Source: Paenibacillus paridis
GTDB taxonomy: Bacteria > Bacillota > Bacilli > Paenibacillales > Paenibacillaceae
DNA: 64,000 nt
Assembly: GCF_006345825.1 (NCBI RefSeq)
Contig: NZ_VCIX01000092.1
Span: 1,612,001 to 1,676,000 of the forward strand
Reading direction: 5' to 3'
This document shows positions 27,472 through 35,992 of the stretch, in pieces (position 1 is the stretch's first letter; each line of letters opens with the position of its first letter). The notes beneath the pieces were generated by a model. The model saw only the letters and a list, made by a program, of their open reading frames with translations, was not told the origin of the DNA and searched no databases. The position numbers and the translations under genes were made by a program.

Positions 27472-28376
27472 CCGAATATCCTCCCTACAATCAACGAACC
27501 CGCCAGGGTGAAAACCGTGACTAGCGCGATCAATACGAATACAAATTTACTGCGATAGGTGCCGAGCAGCATCAGCGTATTTTTAATATCAATCATAGGG
27601 CCAAACACAAGAAAGGCGGATAAGGAACCAACGCTAAATGTGCTTCTGAACGATGCAGCAATGAAAGCATCGGCTTCCGAGCACAATGAGATTAGGAAAG
27701 CCAGAGCGATCATGACTAGCGACGAAGTGACAGGATTACTGCCTAAATGCAGCAAATAGGACGTTGGCACAAAGGTTTGCATACAAGCGGCAAGGAAAGC
27801 CCCGAAGACCAAATATTTCCCGACAGAGAAAAATTCTTCAATGGCATGAACGATGACTTCGTACATTTTTTTGCCGATTGGCACTGATCGCCCTCTTCGA
27901 ACAGAAACTTGCTCAGTCCCGGCTGCGGCTTGTCCGTCTTGCACTCGGAAAGGCAGCTCCTTGAACGTCAAGGAGACAATTAAGGCTACGCAAAAAGCAA
28001 CCGCAACGGCTAGCCCTGCCCGAATACCAACCATCTCCCAATCATTTCCGAAAGCAATATAGGTTGAAAATAATACGATCGGATTGATAATCGGTCCGGT
28101 CAGCATAAAGGCAATGCCCGCGTGCAGCGGCATGCCTTTGTTAATAAGCCTCTTCGTTATCGGAACGATCCCGCACTCGCAGGAAGGGAAGAACATGCCG
28201 ATGCCGCAGCCAAAAAGAATGGCCAAGACCCGATTCTTAGGCATAATGCGGGCAATCCAGTTATCTTTGACGAAGGCTTGAATGAAGCCCGAGATGAGGA
28301 CGCCGACCAGCACGAATGGGATGGCTTCCATCACCATGCTAATAAAAATGGTATTTAATTGATAAAGGGTTGTCAC
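27468..28376 (-). CDS. Permease of the YcgR/YraQ (DUF318) family
   Basis: 302 residues from GTG at 28376 after GGAGATGAGACAAT; about eight membrane segments. The family motif GMFFPSCECGIVPITKRLINKG at residues 56-77 and MLTGPIINPIVLFSTYIAFG are intact, including the C-E-C pair. Family members are predicted inner-membrane exporters or permeases for metals or other ions, working with the TIGR03943 partner encoded next. It lies 42 bases after the ABC-F gene and may be read from its promoter. Confidence 0.85.
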   Translation of the reverse strand: MTTLYQLNTIFISMVMEAIPFVLVGVLISGFIQAFVKDNWIARIMPKNRVLAILFGCGIGMFFPSCECGIVPITKRLINKGMPLHAGIAFMLTGPIINPIVLFSTYIAFGNDWEMVGIRAGLAVAVAFCVALIVSLTFKELPFRVQDGQAAAGTEQVSVRRGRSVPIGKKMYEVIVHAIEEFFSVGKYLVFGAFLAACMQTFVPTSYLLHLGSNPVTSSLVMIALAFLISLCSEADAFIAASFRSTFSVGSLSAFLVFGPMIDIKNTLMLLGTYRSKFVFVLIALVTVFTLAGSLIVGRIFG

Positions 28377-28418
28377 ATTGTCTCATCTCCGGCGAACAGG
28401 CTTTTCTTGCTTCACTTG

Positions 28419-29990
28419 CTATACCGATTGCTGGCTAACGGTACCTCCAGGCTCGAAGGTTAGCAGCTTCGTTGCGATTTTATCGATAAAGAAGCGGTCA
28501 TGACTGACCGTCACTACGGCTCCGGGAAAATGGATCAAGGCCTGCTCCATCACTTGTATGCTCGTCAAATCCAAATGATTCGTTGGTTCATCCAAGATAA
28601 TGACCTCTGCACCGGACAACAGGCATTTAGCTAAAGCTACTCGTGCCTGCTGGCCGCCGGAGAGCGTACCAATGACTTTCTGCAAATCGGCCTCAGAGAA
28701 CTGAAGCATGGACAAAAACTTGTTCACCTTTTTTCTAGGCGCATTCAGGCCAAGCCCGAATATATTAACGGCGTGGCTTACCGTGTCCTTCGGATCAAGC
28801 TCGTCCCACATCCGATTGAAGAAAGCATAATTGACGCCTTTGTTCCATTGTACCTTGCCGGAATTGGCAGGCTCCTGTCCCGTTAATACTTTAATGAGCG
28901 TTGATTTACCGCTGCCGTTGGAGCCGATGATGGCTATCCGATCTTCCTTTTGGATATCAAAGCTGACATTTTCAAAAATAGTCCGGTCCGCATACGTTTT
29001 GCTAATCGCCTCTACCGAGCATAGGTTATCCGGAAATCGCAGATTTTCATAAATATCCGTAATCAGTACATTGACCGGATGGGGCTCTACTCGCTTCTTC
29101 AAATCTGCGAGCTTGCGCGAGAGGCGATCTTTGGAAGATTTTCGTTTGGAGCGGTCATCGATCTCTTCTGCTTCCATCAGGAGCAGCTCCTCTTCCCATT
29201 CGAATTGGCGATCAAGCTCTTTTTTGCGCAGCTTCTTTTTCCGGATATAATCTGTATAATTGCCATCGTACTCCTGAAAATGATAATTTTCAATTTCGAT
29301 CGTACGCGTAACCACGCGGTCAATAAATTGGCGGTCATGGGAGATAAGCACCATCGTACCGCTGAAGCGATGCAGCCATTGCTCCAGCCAGGCTAGACCC
29401 TCCAGATCCAAAAAGTTCGTCGGCTCGTCGAGCAGAACGATGTCGGGCACTTCTATGAGCATTTTGGCAAGCGCTGCCCGATTGCGCCACCCGCCAGAGA
29501 GCTGGTCGACAGGCTGTTGGCGCGATTGGTCATTGAAGCCTAGCTTCGTTAGCACCGTGTCGATCTCAACAGCGGCATTCCAGCCGTCATGGTGCTCCAT
29601 TTGCTCGAACAGTTCCGCTTGGCGATCCAGCAGTGCATTCATCTCTTTGTCATCTGCAACACTGCCTAACTTCTCGCCGATTTCAGCAAGCTCACGCTCA
29701 ATGCTCCATACATGCTCATAACATAGTTCCAGCTCCTCCTTGACGGAGCGCGTACCGCTCAGCTCGGAGAATTGCGAGAAGTAGCTGAGCTTTAGCTGCG
29801 GGTCTCTCTCTACTTTTCCGGCAGTCGGTTCTTCCTGCCCAAGAATGAGCTTGAATACGGTTGATTTTCCAGCTCCGTTTCGGCCAATTAGCCCAATTCT
29901 CTCGCCCTTGCTAATGCGAAAATAAATATCTCGGAATATGAGCGTGTCCCCATATTTTTTGGTTACGTTTTCTAATCGAATAATGCTAAT
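28419..29990 (-). CDS. ABC-F family ATPase (probable ATT start)
   Basis: 523 residues from the proposed start. Two ABC domains: GRNGAGKS and LSGGWRNR/LLDEPTNFLDL in the first, GSNGSGKS and LSGGQQAR/ILDEPTNHLDL in the second, joined by a charged linker (LRKKELDRQFEWEEELLL) and without membrane segments. Such proteins act at the ribosomal E site in antibiotic protection or translation control. No ATG fits the N-terminus. ATT at 29990 lies 8 bases after GAGG of GAGGTGAT, and from there the protein starts S-I-I-R-L-E-N-V right at the domain edge. A GTG at 29999 and a TTG at 30110 are alternatives. Confidence 0.8.
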   Translation of the reverse strand: MSIIRLENVTKKYGDTLIFRDIYFRISKGERIGLIGRNGAGKSTVFKLILGQEEPTAGKVERDPQLKLSYFSQFSELSGTRSVKEELELCYEHVWSIERELAEIGEKLGSVADDKEMNALLDRQAELFEQMEHHDGWNAAVEIDTVLTKLGFNDQSRQQPVDQLSGGWRNRAALAKMLIEVPDIVLLDEPTNFLDLEGLAWLEQWLHRFSGTMVLISHDRQFIDRVVTRTIEIENYHFQEYDGNYTDYIRKKKLRKKELDRQFEWEEELLLMEAEEIDDRSKRKSSKDRLSRKLADLKKRVEPHPVNVLITDIYENLRFPDNLCSVEAISKTYADRTIFENVSFDIQKEDRIAIIGSNGSGKSTLIKVLTGQEPANSGKVQWNKGVNYAFFNRMWDELDPKDTVSHAVNIFGLGLNAPRKKVNKFLSMLQFSEADLQKVIGTLSGGQQARVALAKCLLSGAEVIILDEPTNHLDLTSIQVMEQALIHFPGAVVTVSHDRFFIDKIATKLLTFEPGGTVSQQSV

Positions 29991-30051
29991 GACAATCACC
30001 TCTGTATATGGTTTTAAACCACGGGAGACCTTTGTGTCAAGCAAACGCCAA

Positions 30052-30097
30052 GAAAGGACCACATGGCCCTTTGCTGGCAGCTCATCGTGGTCCTTCG
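30052..30097 (-). terminator. Possible terminator of the moeA-nasBC operon
   Basis: Minus strand AAGGACCAC and GTGGTCCTT enclose a 24-base loop and are followed by TTCTTGG. It lies about 25 bases past the nasC stop. The large loop and short T run make it a weak candidate. Confidence 0.45.
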
Positions 30098-30119
30098 GAA
30101 TAGGTAGCAATTCTGGCAG

Positions 30120-32267
30120 CTATTCTGATTTGTAAGATTTTAAGCGCAGCGGCGCAATATGAACGGCCGAGGTTTTAAAGCCAGGCATTTTGCAATCGGG
30201 ATCGAGCTCGGGACTCGTCGCTTTGTTTACGTTTTGCAATCCGCCCCAGTGCATGGGAACGAAGACGGTGTCCTCTCTTATCTTATCCGTTATCCGGCTT
30301 CGAACACTGAAGCTGCCTCTGCGCGAGGTTACTTCTACCCACTCCCCGTCCTCAATCCGGTGCTTTCTTGCCGTAGCGGAGTGCATTTCCACATAGTTTT
30401 CAAGGCTGCGGGCAGCAAGCGAAGGACTTTTATGGGTTTGAACGCCAGTCAAATAATGAGCAAGCACTCTTCCATTTGTCATAATCAATGGATACCGTTC
30501 ATCTGGTATTTCCTGCGGGAGTTTGCTGTTAACGGGAAAAAAAATAGCTTTGCCGTCTGGATGGGCGAACTTGTGCTCGAACATCATGCCTTGGTTTCCA
30601 TCCTCATCTGTGGAGGGGCATGGCCAGTATACGCTGCCCTCACGCCGCAAACGCTCATACGTAATGCCGTAATAATCCGCAAGCCCTCCGCGGCTGGCAA
30701 GCCGAAGCTCATCAAATATATCTTGAGCGGAATCGTATTTGAAGTAGTGCTGCTTACCAAGCTTCTCAGCTAATTGGCATAATATGGCCCAATCATGAAG
30801 GGACTCTCCTGGAGCAGCGGCAGTGGATTCGCGAAGCAGCACCCGCCCTTCCAAATTCGTCAACGTTCCGGTATTTTCAAGGTAAGCCGTAATGGGAAGA
30901 ATAATATGAGCCATCCGGGCGGTTTCCGACATAAACATGTCTGCCACGACCAGGAGTTCAAGGCTTTCCAAAGCTTCCTCTACCAGATTGGCATTGGGAT
31001 TCGAGACGACCGGGTTAGACCCCATTACGAATAGGGAACGGATCTCTTGCCGATGGACAAACTCCATCATTTCGTAGGCGGATACTCCCTTGCGCGGAAG
31101 TTCATCTGGCTCAATTCCCCATACACCTGCGACATAACGTCGATCTTCTTCTTTCTCAATGCTCCGATAGCCGGGCAATTGATCGCTCTTTTGACCATGC
31201 TCCCGCCCGCCCTGCCCATTTCCTTGCCCCGTAATGGCGCCATAGCCGCAGCCCACCTTGCCAATCTTCCCGGTGGCAAGCACCATATTCAAGAAGTTGC
31301 GTACGGCCACATGCCCGTCGGTTTGCTGTTCAACGCCTCGAGCGGTGAAAATAATGCCAGTCTCCGCTAGTCCATAGGCAAGCGCAGCTTTACGGATAAT
31401 AGCCTCCTTGAGGCCGGTTAGCTCAGCCACTTCTTCCAACAGCACGCTAGCCATGTGTGCCTTCAATTGTTCATAGCCGCTTGTGCGATTGGCGATAAAC
31501 GAGTGATCGAGAAGATTTTCTTCGAAGAGAACCTTTAGGAGACCATTGGCAAGCGCAGCGTCAGTGCCTGGTTTCACTTGCAGATGGATGTCGGCCATAT
31601 CGGCAGTTGCCGTAATTCTAGGATCAATGACGATAATGATAGCCCCGTTTTCTTTTGCTTTCGTAAAATAAGGCATCAAGGTCGGTTGGCATTCCGCGAT
31701 GTTGGTGCCTGCCAGTATGATGCAGCGAGCCAGCGGAATATCCGAGAGTCTACAGGTCAATCCACGGTCTACGCCAAAGGTTTTATTGCCCGCAGACGCA
31801 GCGGCCGACATGCAGAAACGGCCATTATAGTCTACATAGCGTGTACCAAGCGCGACTCTGGAAAATTTGCCGAGCAAATAGGCGGTTTCATTCGTTAAGG
31901 ACCCCCCGCCATATACGCCGAGAGCATCCGCCCCGTGCGCTTGGGTAATGGTTTGGAAACTGCTCGCAATCGTGTTCAAGGCTTCTTCCCAGGTGACAGG
32001 GACGTGCTGGCCATTCTTCTTCATTAGCGGTTGAAGAATGCGGTCGCGGCTAACCGCGTGCTGATGTGCGTTTCTGCCCTTTACGCACAAACGGCCTTCT
32101 GAAGCGGCATTGGGAAGCCCTTCAATCGAATAAGTAAAACGATTCGCTCCCGTGGCATCCGGTTCCTTAACCACGCGCATCTTACACTGTACGCTGCAAA
32201 ACGGGCACTGCGTGTCCAGTACAACAAGCGCATCCTTTACCGCAGAGCTTTTTCTTATTGGCTGCAT
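30120..32267 (-). CDS. nasC: Assimilatory nitrate reductase catalytic subunit
   Basis: 715 residues. The 4Fe-4S cluster site is CPFCSVQCKM (19-28) with CVKGRNAH further on; GVYGGGSLTNETAYLLGKF and the molybdopterin-binding region follow; the C-terminal MHWGGLQNVN and MTNGRVLAHYLTGVQT are typical of NasC/NarB. No twin-arginine signal, so it is cytosolic. Reduces nitrate to nitrite with electrons from the NasB protein, whose gene it overlaps by 13 bases. No nitrite reductase (nasDE) lies in the window. Confidence 0.92.
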   Translation of the reverse strand: MQPIRKSSAVKDALVVLDTQCPFCSVQCKMRVVKEPDATGANRFTYSIEGLPNAASEGRLCVKGRNAHQHAVSRDRILQPLMKKNGQHVPVTWEEALNTIASSFQTITQAHGADALGVYGGGSLTNETAYLLGKFSRVALGTRYVDYNGRFCMSAAASAGNKTFGVDRGLTCRLSDIPLARCIILAGTNIAECQPTLMPYFTKAKENGAIIIVIDPRITATADMADIHLQVKPGTDAALANGLLKVLFEENLLDHSFIANRTSGYEQLKAHMASVLLEEVAELTGLKEAIIRKAALAYGLAETGIIFTARGVEQQTDGHVAVRNFLNMVLATGKIGKVGCGYGAITGQGNGQGGREHGQKSDQLPGYRSIEKEEDRRYVAGVWGIEPDELPRKGVSAYEMMEFVHRQEIRSLFVMGSNPVVSNPNANLVEEALESLELLVVADMFMSETARMAHIILPITAYLENTGTLTNLEGRVLLRESTAAAPGESLHDWAILCQLAEKLGKQHYFKYDSAQDIFDELRLASRGGLADYYGITYERLRREGSVYWPCPSTDEDGNQGMMFEHKFAHPDGKAIFFPVNSKLPQEIPDERYPLIMTNGRVLAHYLTGVQTHKSPSLAARSLENYVEMHSATARKHRIEDGEWVEVTSRRGSFSVRSRITDKIREDTVFVPMHWGGLQNVNKATSPELDPDCKMPGFKTSAVHIAPLRLKSYKSE

Positions 32268-34384
32268 ATGTGTTCACCGAGCCTTTCACTAGTTAGATAA
32301 GTGGCAGCAGCTTCCGCACGGCTCATAAGGTCCATGCGATGCTCAACGTGCAATACTAATTCCCTGATCTCATCGATTGATGTCCGCTCCAACCACTTCC
32401 AAACCCTTTCCCCGTATTCTGCTTGCTCCCGATAAAGTTGTAAAATAGCTATAGCAAGTTCTTTCGCTAATGAATCAGACTCAGCAATTCCGATCAACTG
32501 ACCTTGCTTCACCGGATGCTCCGCATGGCCTCCGGCATAAATCTCCCACCCTGCAGGAGAACCGGCAATTCCGATATCATGGACTAGCACGCCTGCTGGA
32601 CTATGAATTCCAGAGGAGATCGCCCCTTTCACAGGAGATGGTAACGTTAGATATTGGCAAGCTTGGTGTAGATGTTTCGCTAACAAAGTCGTATTAAATC
32701 CGCTGATGGCTGGTGAAGGGACATGCAGGATTAGGTTACGGGAATCTCTGTTCCTGTCTTGAGCTGAAGCTTCTTTCGTTAGTTGTGGATAATAAAGCGT
32801 CCAATAATAGGCCAACGCATCAGAACAAGTAGGGCAGCCTGATGGGTTCAGCCAGCCCAGCGTCGCCATCACTTCCTGTATATTCATAAATACGCCACTT
32901 TTCATCGCAGATTTGACCATGTCATGACTGTAGGCAGTACAGCTGCAAATTGCGGCAACCTCAGGCGCCAACGATTCCTTATCGTACCGAAGGGCATAAC
33001 GGACGATTGCCTCTACCATCGGCCTGCAGCCTCCGCAGGAGCTTGAAGCCTTTGTACGGTCGCGCACTTGCTCAGCGGTTTGTAAACCATCCTCCATAAC
33101 CGCACATATGATGGACGATTTGGTGACTGCGTTGCAAGCACAGACCGTCTCATGCCCTGACATGCTAACGGCTATGCTATCCTCGTCCGATTGATCCTCC
33201 TTCGGCTTTGCAGCAAGCTCAGCTATGGGAGCTCCCCTCTTTACTAAGCCGAGCAAGGTTGTTCCTTCTGCCGTACTGCCGAACAAAATAGCTCCGCTTA
33301 CTTTGCCATCCTTCATTGTTATTTTCTTATAGGTTCCTTGAATGCCGTCATAGACCTGCAAGGCGGTATCCGCCTCTCCTTGTTGAATACTGCCTACGGA
33401 AAATACTTCGACCCCGGATACCTTCAACTGTGCATAAGGCACGGAGCCTTCATAGCCAGCCGCTTGGGTACCGCACAAGCTTCCCGCAAGCACCTTCCCT
33501 TGCTCATAAAGAGGTGCAACAAGGCCGTAGGCGACCCCGCGATGCTCCGCACATTCGCCGACTGCGTAAATGTGGGGATCGCTCGTTCGCATAAAGTCAT
33601 CCACGACGATGGCCCGATTCGTGGTTAGTCCACTTTCCTTGGCAAGAGTAATGTTTGGCCTTATTCCGACTGAAATAACGATTAAGTCCGCTTCAAGCGT
33701 AGTTCCGTTAGAGAACCTTATGCCTTTCGCACGATTAAGTCCTGTAATGCTTTCTGTTTCCTTGCTAAGCCAAAATCTCATGCCCTGCTGCTCCAGCTCT
33801 CTGCGCAGCATGTCGGCAGCCATGGCGTCAAGCTGGCGATTCATTAAATAAGAGGCATTATGGATGACTTCCGTTTGCATACCTAGATTCAAGAGACCGC
33901 GCGCGGCTTCAAGACCGAGCAGGCCGCCTCCAATCACGGCTGCTTTTTTATATTTTTTCGAATAATCGATCATGGTGGCACAATCCTCCATGCTCCGGAA
34001 AGCAATAACGCCAGGCTTGTGAATGCCGGCAATTGGGGGAATAAAAGCGGAAGACCCTGTTGCTATAATTAGAAAATCATAATTCGCGCGGATGCCGGAT
34101 AAAGTTGTCACCTGCCTTGCTTGGATATCCAAATGAACGACCGTCTCTCCCGTATAAAGCTTGATCTCCCTCTCTTCGTACCATGACCAGTCGTTGATAA
34201 CGATACTGTCGATGGTCGAGTCTCCTTGCAGCACCTTGGACAATAGGATCCGATTATAATTAGGATGCGGCTCTCTTCCAAATACTGTAATATGAAACCG
34301 ATGAGGCTCCAGCTTTAAAATTTCCTCGACACATTTCATGCCAGCCATGCCATTTCCGATCACAACAAGCTTTTCTCTCTTCAT
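32255..34384 (-). CDS. nasB: NasB: FAD- and iron-sulfur-dependent electron transfer subunit of nitrate reductase
   Basis: 709 residues. Pyridine-nucleotide oxidoreductase part at 1-300 (VVIGNGMAGMKCVEEI; second Rossmann AAVIGGGLLGLEAARGL). A BFD-like 2Fe-2S domain (CACNAVTKS with CGGCRPM) spans 410-460, and a second Cys set (CSCTAYSHD, SGCPTCSDAL) covers 475-530. After that comes one ferredoxin-like half domain of the nitrite/sulfite reductase fold (about 550-660), without the C-x5-C/C-x3-C siroheme ligands. It therefore passes electrons from NAD(P)H to NasC and does not itself reduce nitrite. Length is close to Bacillus subtilis NasB. Confidence 0.9.
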   Translation of the reverse strand: MKREKLVVIGNGMAGMKCVEEILKLEPHRFHITVFGREPHPNYNRILLSKVLQGDSTIDSIVINDWSWYEEREIKLYTGETVVHLDIQARQVTTLSGIRANYDFLIIATGSSAFIPPIAGIHKPGVIAFRSMEDCATMIDYSKKYKKAAVIGGGLLGLEAARGLLNLGMQTEVIHNASYLMNRQLDAMAADMLRRELEQQGMRFWLSKETESITGLNRAKGIRFSNGTTLEADLIVISVGIRPNITLAKESGLTTNRAIVVDDFMRTSDPHIYAVGECAEHRGVAYGLVAPLYEQGKVLAGSLCGTQAAGYEGSVPYAQLKVSGVEVFSVGSIQQGEADTALQVYDGIQGTYKKITMKDGKVSGAILFGSTAEGTTLLGLVKRGAPIAELAAKPKEDQSDEDSIAVSMSGHETVCACNAVTKSSIICAVMEDGLQTAEQVRDRTKASSSCGGCRPMVEAIVRYALRYDKESLAPEVAAICSCTAYSHDMVKSAMKSGVFMNIQEVMATLGWLNPSGCPTCSDALAYYWTLYYPQLTKEASAQDRNRDSRNLILHVPSPAISGFNTTLLAKHLHQACQYLTLPSPVKGAISSGIHSPAGVLVHDIGIAGSPAGWEIYAGGHAEHPVKQGQLIGIAESDSLAKELAIAILQLYREQAEYGERVWKWLERTSIDEIRELVLHVEHRMDLMSRAEAAATYLTSERLGEHICSQ

Positions 34385-34411
34385 CTATGCTCACATCCAC
34401 TCGCGAATTTA

Positions 34412-35713
34412 CTATAGCATCAGCGATACCCATCGAACCTCTTGCCCTGCATCGGCACCGGAGCCGCCTGCTTGAATAAGAGCCAATGCATTAGCCCTTG
34501 CGAAAGCGGCCACATTTCCGGATTTATCATTGCGAAGCGGCTCGATCATCCACTCTTTTCCATTACGGTATACGAACGCTCTTATATAACGGGGATATGG
34601 CGATGGTTTGTCGATCGGATCGGTCAGTTTGCCCTCCAGCCATTCTGAACGATAATCGTTTCTGCCAGTCGCTTTCATGACGATTGGACGCAGCAGCAGC
34701 TCGGTTCCAGTGAAGCAAGCAGACGGATTGCCGGATAAACAGAGCAGCAGCTTGTTTCCGATTCGATAGGCAGAGGCAGGTGTTCCCGGTCTCATAAGAA
34801 CCTTAGTAAACAAGGGTTCACCGCCAATAGCGATTGAAGCCTGTTTGACAAAATCGTATTCTCCGACGGAGACGCCGCCTATCGTAACCACAATATCAGC
34901 TAGATGAAGCGCATCTGATAGTGTGGTCTCAATCGTTTCCTGGCAATCAGCAATGGGGTTGTAGCGCTGTACTTCCGAACCGAGCTCACGCAGCCTCGCT
35001 CCAACCATAAAACTGTTAGCATCAAAGATTTGACTAGGGCGAAGCTCGCAGCCGGGCACAGCCAGCTCATCACCAACTGGAATAACCGCAACCTTGGGTT
35101 TCTTGTACACGTGGACCTTGCTTTGTCCAAACGATGCAAGCACGGCAATTTCCTTTGCTTTTATCGCCGTACCCCGAAATAAAATATTCAGCCCTTGTGG
35201 AACATCCTCGCCTTTTTCCGCGATATGCTGCCCCTTATGGCTAGTACGGTCAATTTGTATGGAAGGAAGACCTAGTAAATCATTTCTTACGACTGCAGCT
35301 TCCTGCATAACGATCGCATCATATCCCGCAGGCACGGGGGCACCCGTAAAGATTCGGACAGCCTCCATTAGCTGTGGCGTCGCTTCTTTCTCTTCTTTCT
35401 CTTCTTTCTCTTCTTTCTCTTCTGTCGCATCTTGTAGCTGGCCTGCACGAATCTCATGGCTTACCTTCAGTCGAACGGGATGTTCCCTTGAAGCGCCCAG
35501 CGTAGCATTAGATACAACGGCATATCCGTCCATAGCCGCTCTGCGGAATGGCGGCAAGGAAAACGGGCTTTGAAAGTCCGCGGCAAGCACGCGTGATAAT
35601 GAAGCTTCTAACGAGACTGCTTCCGATAGGGGGGCCTGAACAACTTTAACCATTTTCATAACGGCGATGGATACAGCTGCAGTAAGCGAATCCGGTACAG
35701 TGATGGTAGACAT
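34412..35713 (-). CDS. moeA: Molybdopterin molybdenumtransferase MoeA
   Basis: 433 residues; GGGGGAGGAATTTC precedes ATG at 35713. Domains in order: N-terminal I/II with FSLPPFRRAAMDGYAVV; the molybdopterin-binding domain with TIGGVSVGEYDFVKQA and LSGNPSACF; a C-terminal beta barrel. Inserts Mo into molybdopterin for NasC and other Mo enzymes. Residues about 100-113 are a run of four Glu-Glu-Lys repeats not found in the core family. First gene of the nitrate reductase operon, behind an attenuated leader. Confidence 0.92.
   Translation of the reverse strand: MSTITVPDSLTAAVSIAVMKMVKVVQAPLSEAVSLEASLSRVLAADFQSPFSLPPFRRAAMDGYAVVSNATLGASREHPVRLKVSHEIRAGQLQDATEEKEEKEEKEEKEATPQLMEAVRIFTGAPVPAGYDAIVMQEAAVVRNDLLGLPSIQIDRTSHKGQHIAEKGEDVPQGLNILFRGTAIKAKEIAVLASFGQSKVHVYKKPKVAVIPVGDELAVPGCELRPSQIFDANSFMVGARLRELGSEVQRYNPIADCQETIETTLSDALHLADIVVTIGGVSVGEYDFVKQASIAIGGEPLFTKVLMRPGTPASAYRIGNKLLLCLSGNPSACFTGTELLLRPIVMKATGRNDYRSEWLEGKLTDPIDKPSPYPRYIRAFVYRNGKEWMIEPLRNDKSGNVAAFARANALALIQAGGSGADAGQEVRWVSLML
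35384..35422. repeat. 9-bp tandem repeat (TTCTTTCTC x4) inside moeA
   Basis: Four exact copies of TTCTTTCTC on the plus strand plus a partial copy, coding for Glu-Glu-Lys units in MoeA. The unit is a multiple of three, so slippage changes length without breaking the frame. Confidence 0.9.
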
Positions 35714-35755
35714 GAAATTCCTCCCCCGAAATTAGGTATAACGGTAAATGAACAG

Positions 35756-35788
35756 AAAAAGCCCTCTCCCGCATATGGGGAAAAGGGC
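35756..35788 (-). terminator. Leader terminator (attenuator) before moeA-nasB-nasC
   Basis: Minus strand GCCCTTTTCCCC pairs with GGGAGAGGGC around ATATGC and runs into TTTTTC. It lies between the promoter and moeA, so it must be overcome for expression. Its 5' arm (GCCC at 35788-35785) is also the 3' arm of the second hexaloop hairpin. Confidence 0.8.
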
Positions 35789-35823
35789 ATCGTTGCCGTA
35801 GGAGCGTGCACGCCACTGTGCTC
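35786..35823 (-). promoter_or_regulatory. ANTAR-type two-hexaloop antiterminator in the moeA-nasBC leader
   Basis: Hairpin 1 (35823-35806): stem GAGCAC/GTGCAC with one A-A mismatch and loop AGTGGC. Hairpin 2 (35797-35786): stem GGC/GCC, extendable past a C-C mismatch, with loop AACGAT. Both loops are six bases with A at 1 and G at 4, the known recognition pattern of ANTAR proteins. Hairpin 2 excludes the terminator. Hairpin 2 is short, so this copy is weaker than the one on the opposite arm. Confidence 0.7.
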
Positions 35824-35840
35824 AACTCGTTTATATAGTA

Positions 35841-35869
35841 AGATTAAACGACTCTTGATTCCATGTCAA
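35841..35869 (-). promoter_or_regulatory. Promoter of moeA-nasB-nasC
   Basis: Minus strand TTGACA (35869-35864), 17-base spacer, TAATCT (35846-35841). Predicted transcript start near 35834, about 11 bases before the first hexaloop hairpin. Confidence 0.6.
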
Positions 35870-35880
35870 TATACATTACG
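35864..35880 (-). promoter_or_regulatory. GlnR/TnrA-type box over the moeA-nasBC -35 region
   Basis: Plus strand TGTCA-ATATACA-TTACG matches TGTNA-N7-TNACA except for the last base. It covers the -35 hexamer of the leftward promoter. Confidence 0.6.
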
Positions 35881-35913
35881 CAACATTAGCGAATTCGTTA
35901 ATATAAAAATATG

Positions 35914-35930
35914 TGTAATATATATTGACA
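35914..35930 (+). promoter_or_regulatory. GlnR/TnrA-type box over the nitrate transporter -35 region
   Basis: TGTAA-TATATAT-TGACA is an exact match to TGTNA-N7-TNACA, the box of the nitrogen regulators GlnR and TnrA. It covers the TTGACA hexamer of the rightward promoter, which suits repression or class-II type activation. Confidence 0.7.
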
Positions 35931-35953
35931 TACATATTACGTGACCATATAAT
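35925..35953 (+). promoter_or_regulatory. Promoter of the nitrate transporter gene
   Basis: TTGACA (35925-35930), 17-base spacer, TATAAT (35948-35953): a full consensus sigma-A promoter. Transcript start expected near 35960, giving a leader of about 140 bases. Confidence 0.8.
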
Positions 35954-35992
35954 TCGAATTGGGATTACATTATCGTCATCTCTTAAATGTGA

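Noticed and set aside
30012..30040. Promoter (TTGACA-17-TTAAAA) for the ABC-F gene
   Set aside because: Its start point would fall on or next to the ribosome binding site at 30003, leaving no leader, and the -10 is poor. Not strong enough to list.
35714..35840. Molybdenum-cofactor (Moco) riboswitch before moeA
   Set aside because: The location suits it, but the leader is short and I cannot find the Moco aptamer's conserved helices. The two A1/G4 hexaloops explain the structure better.
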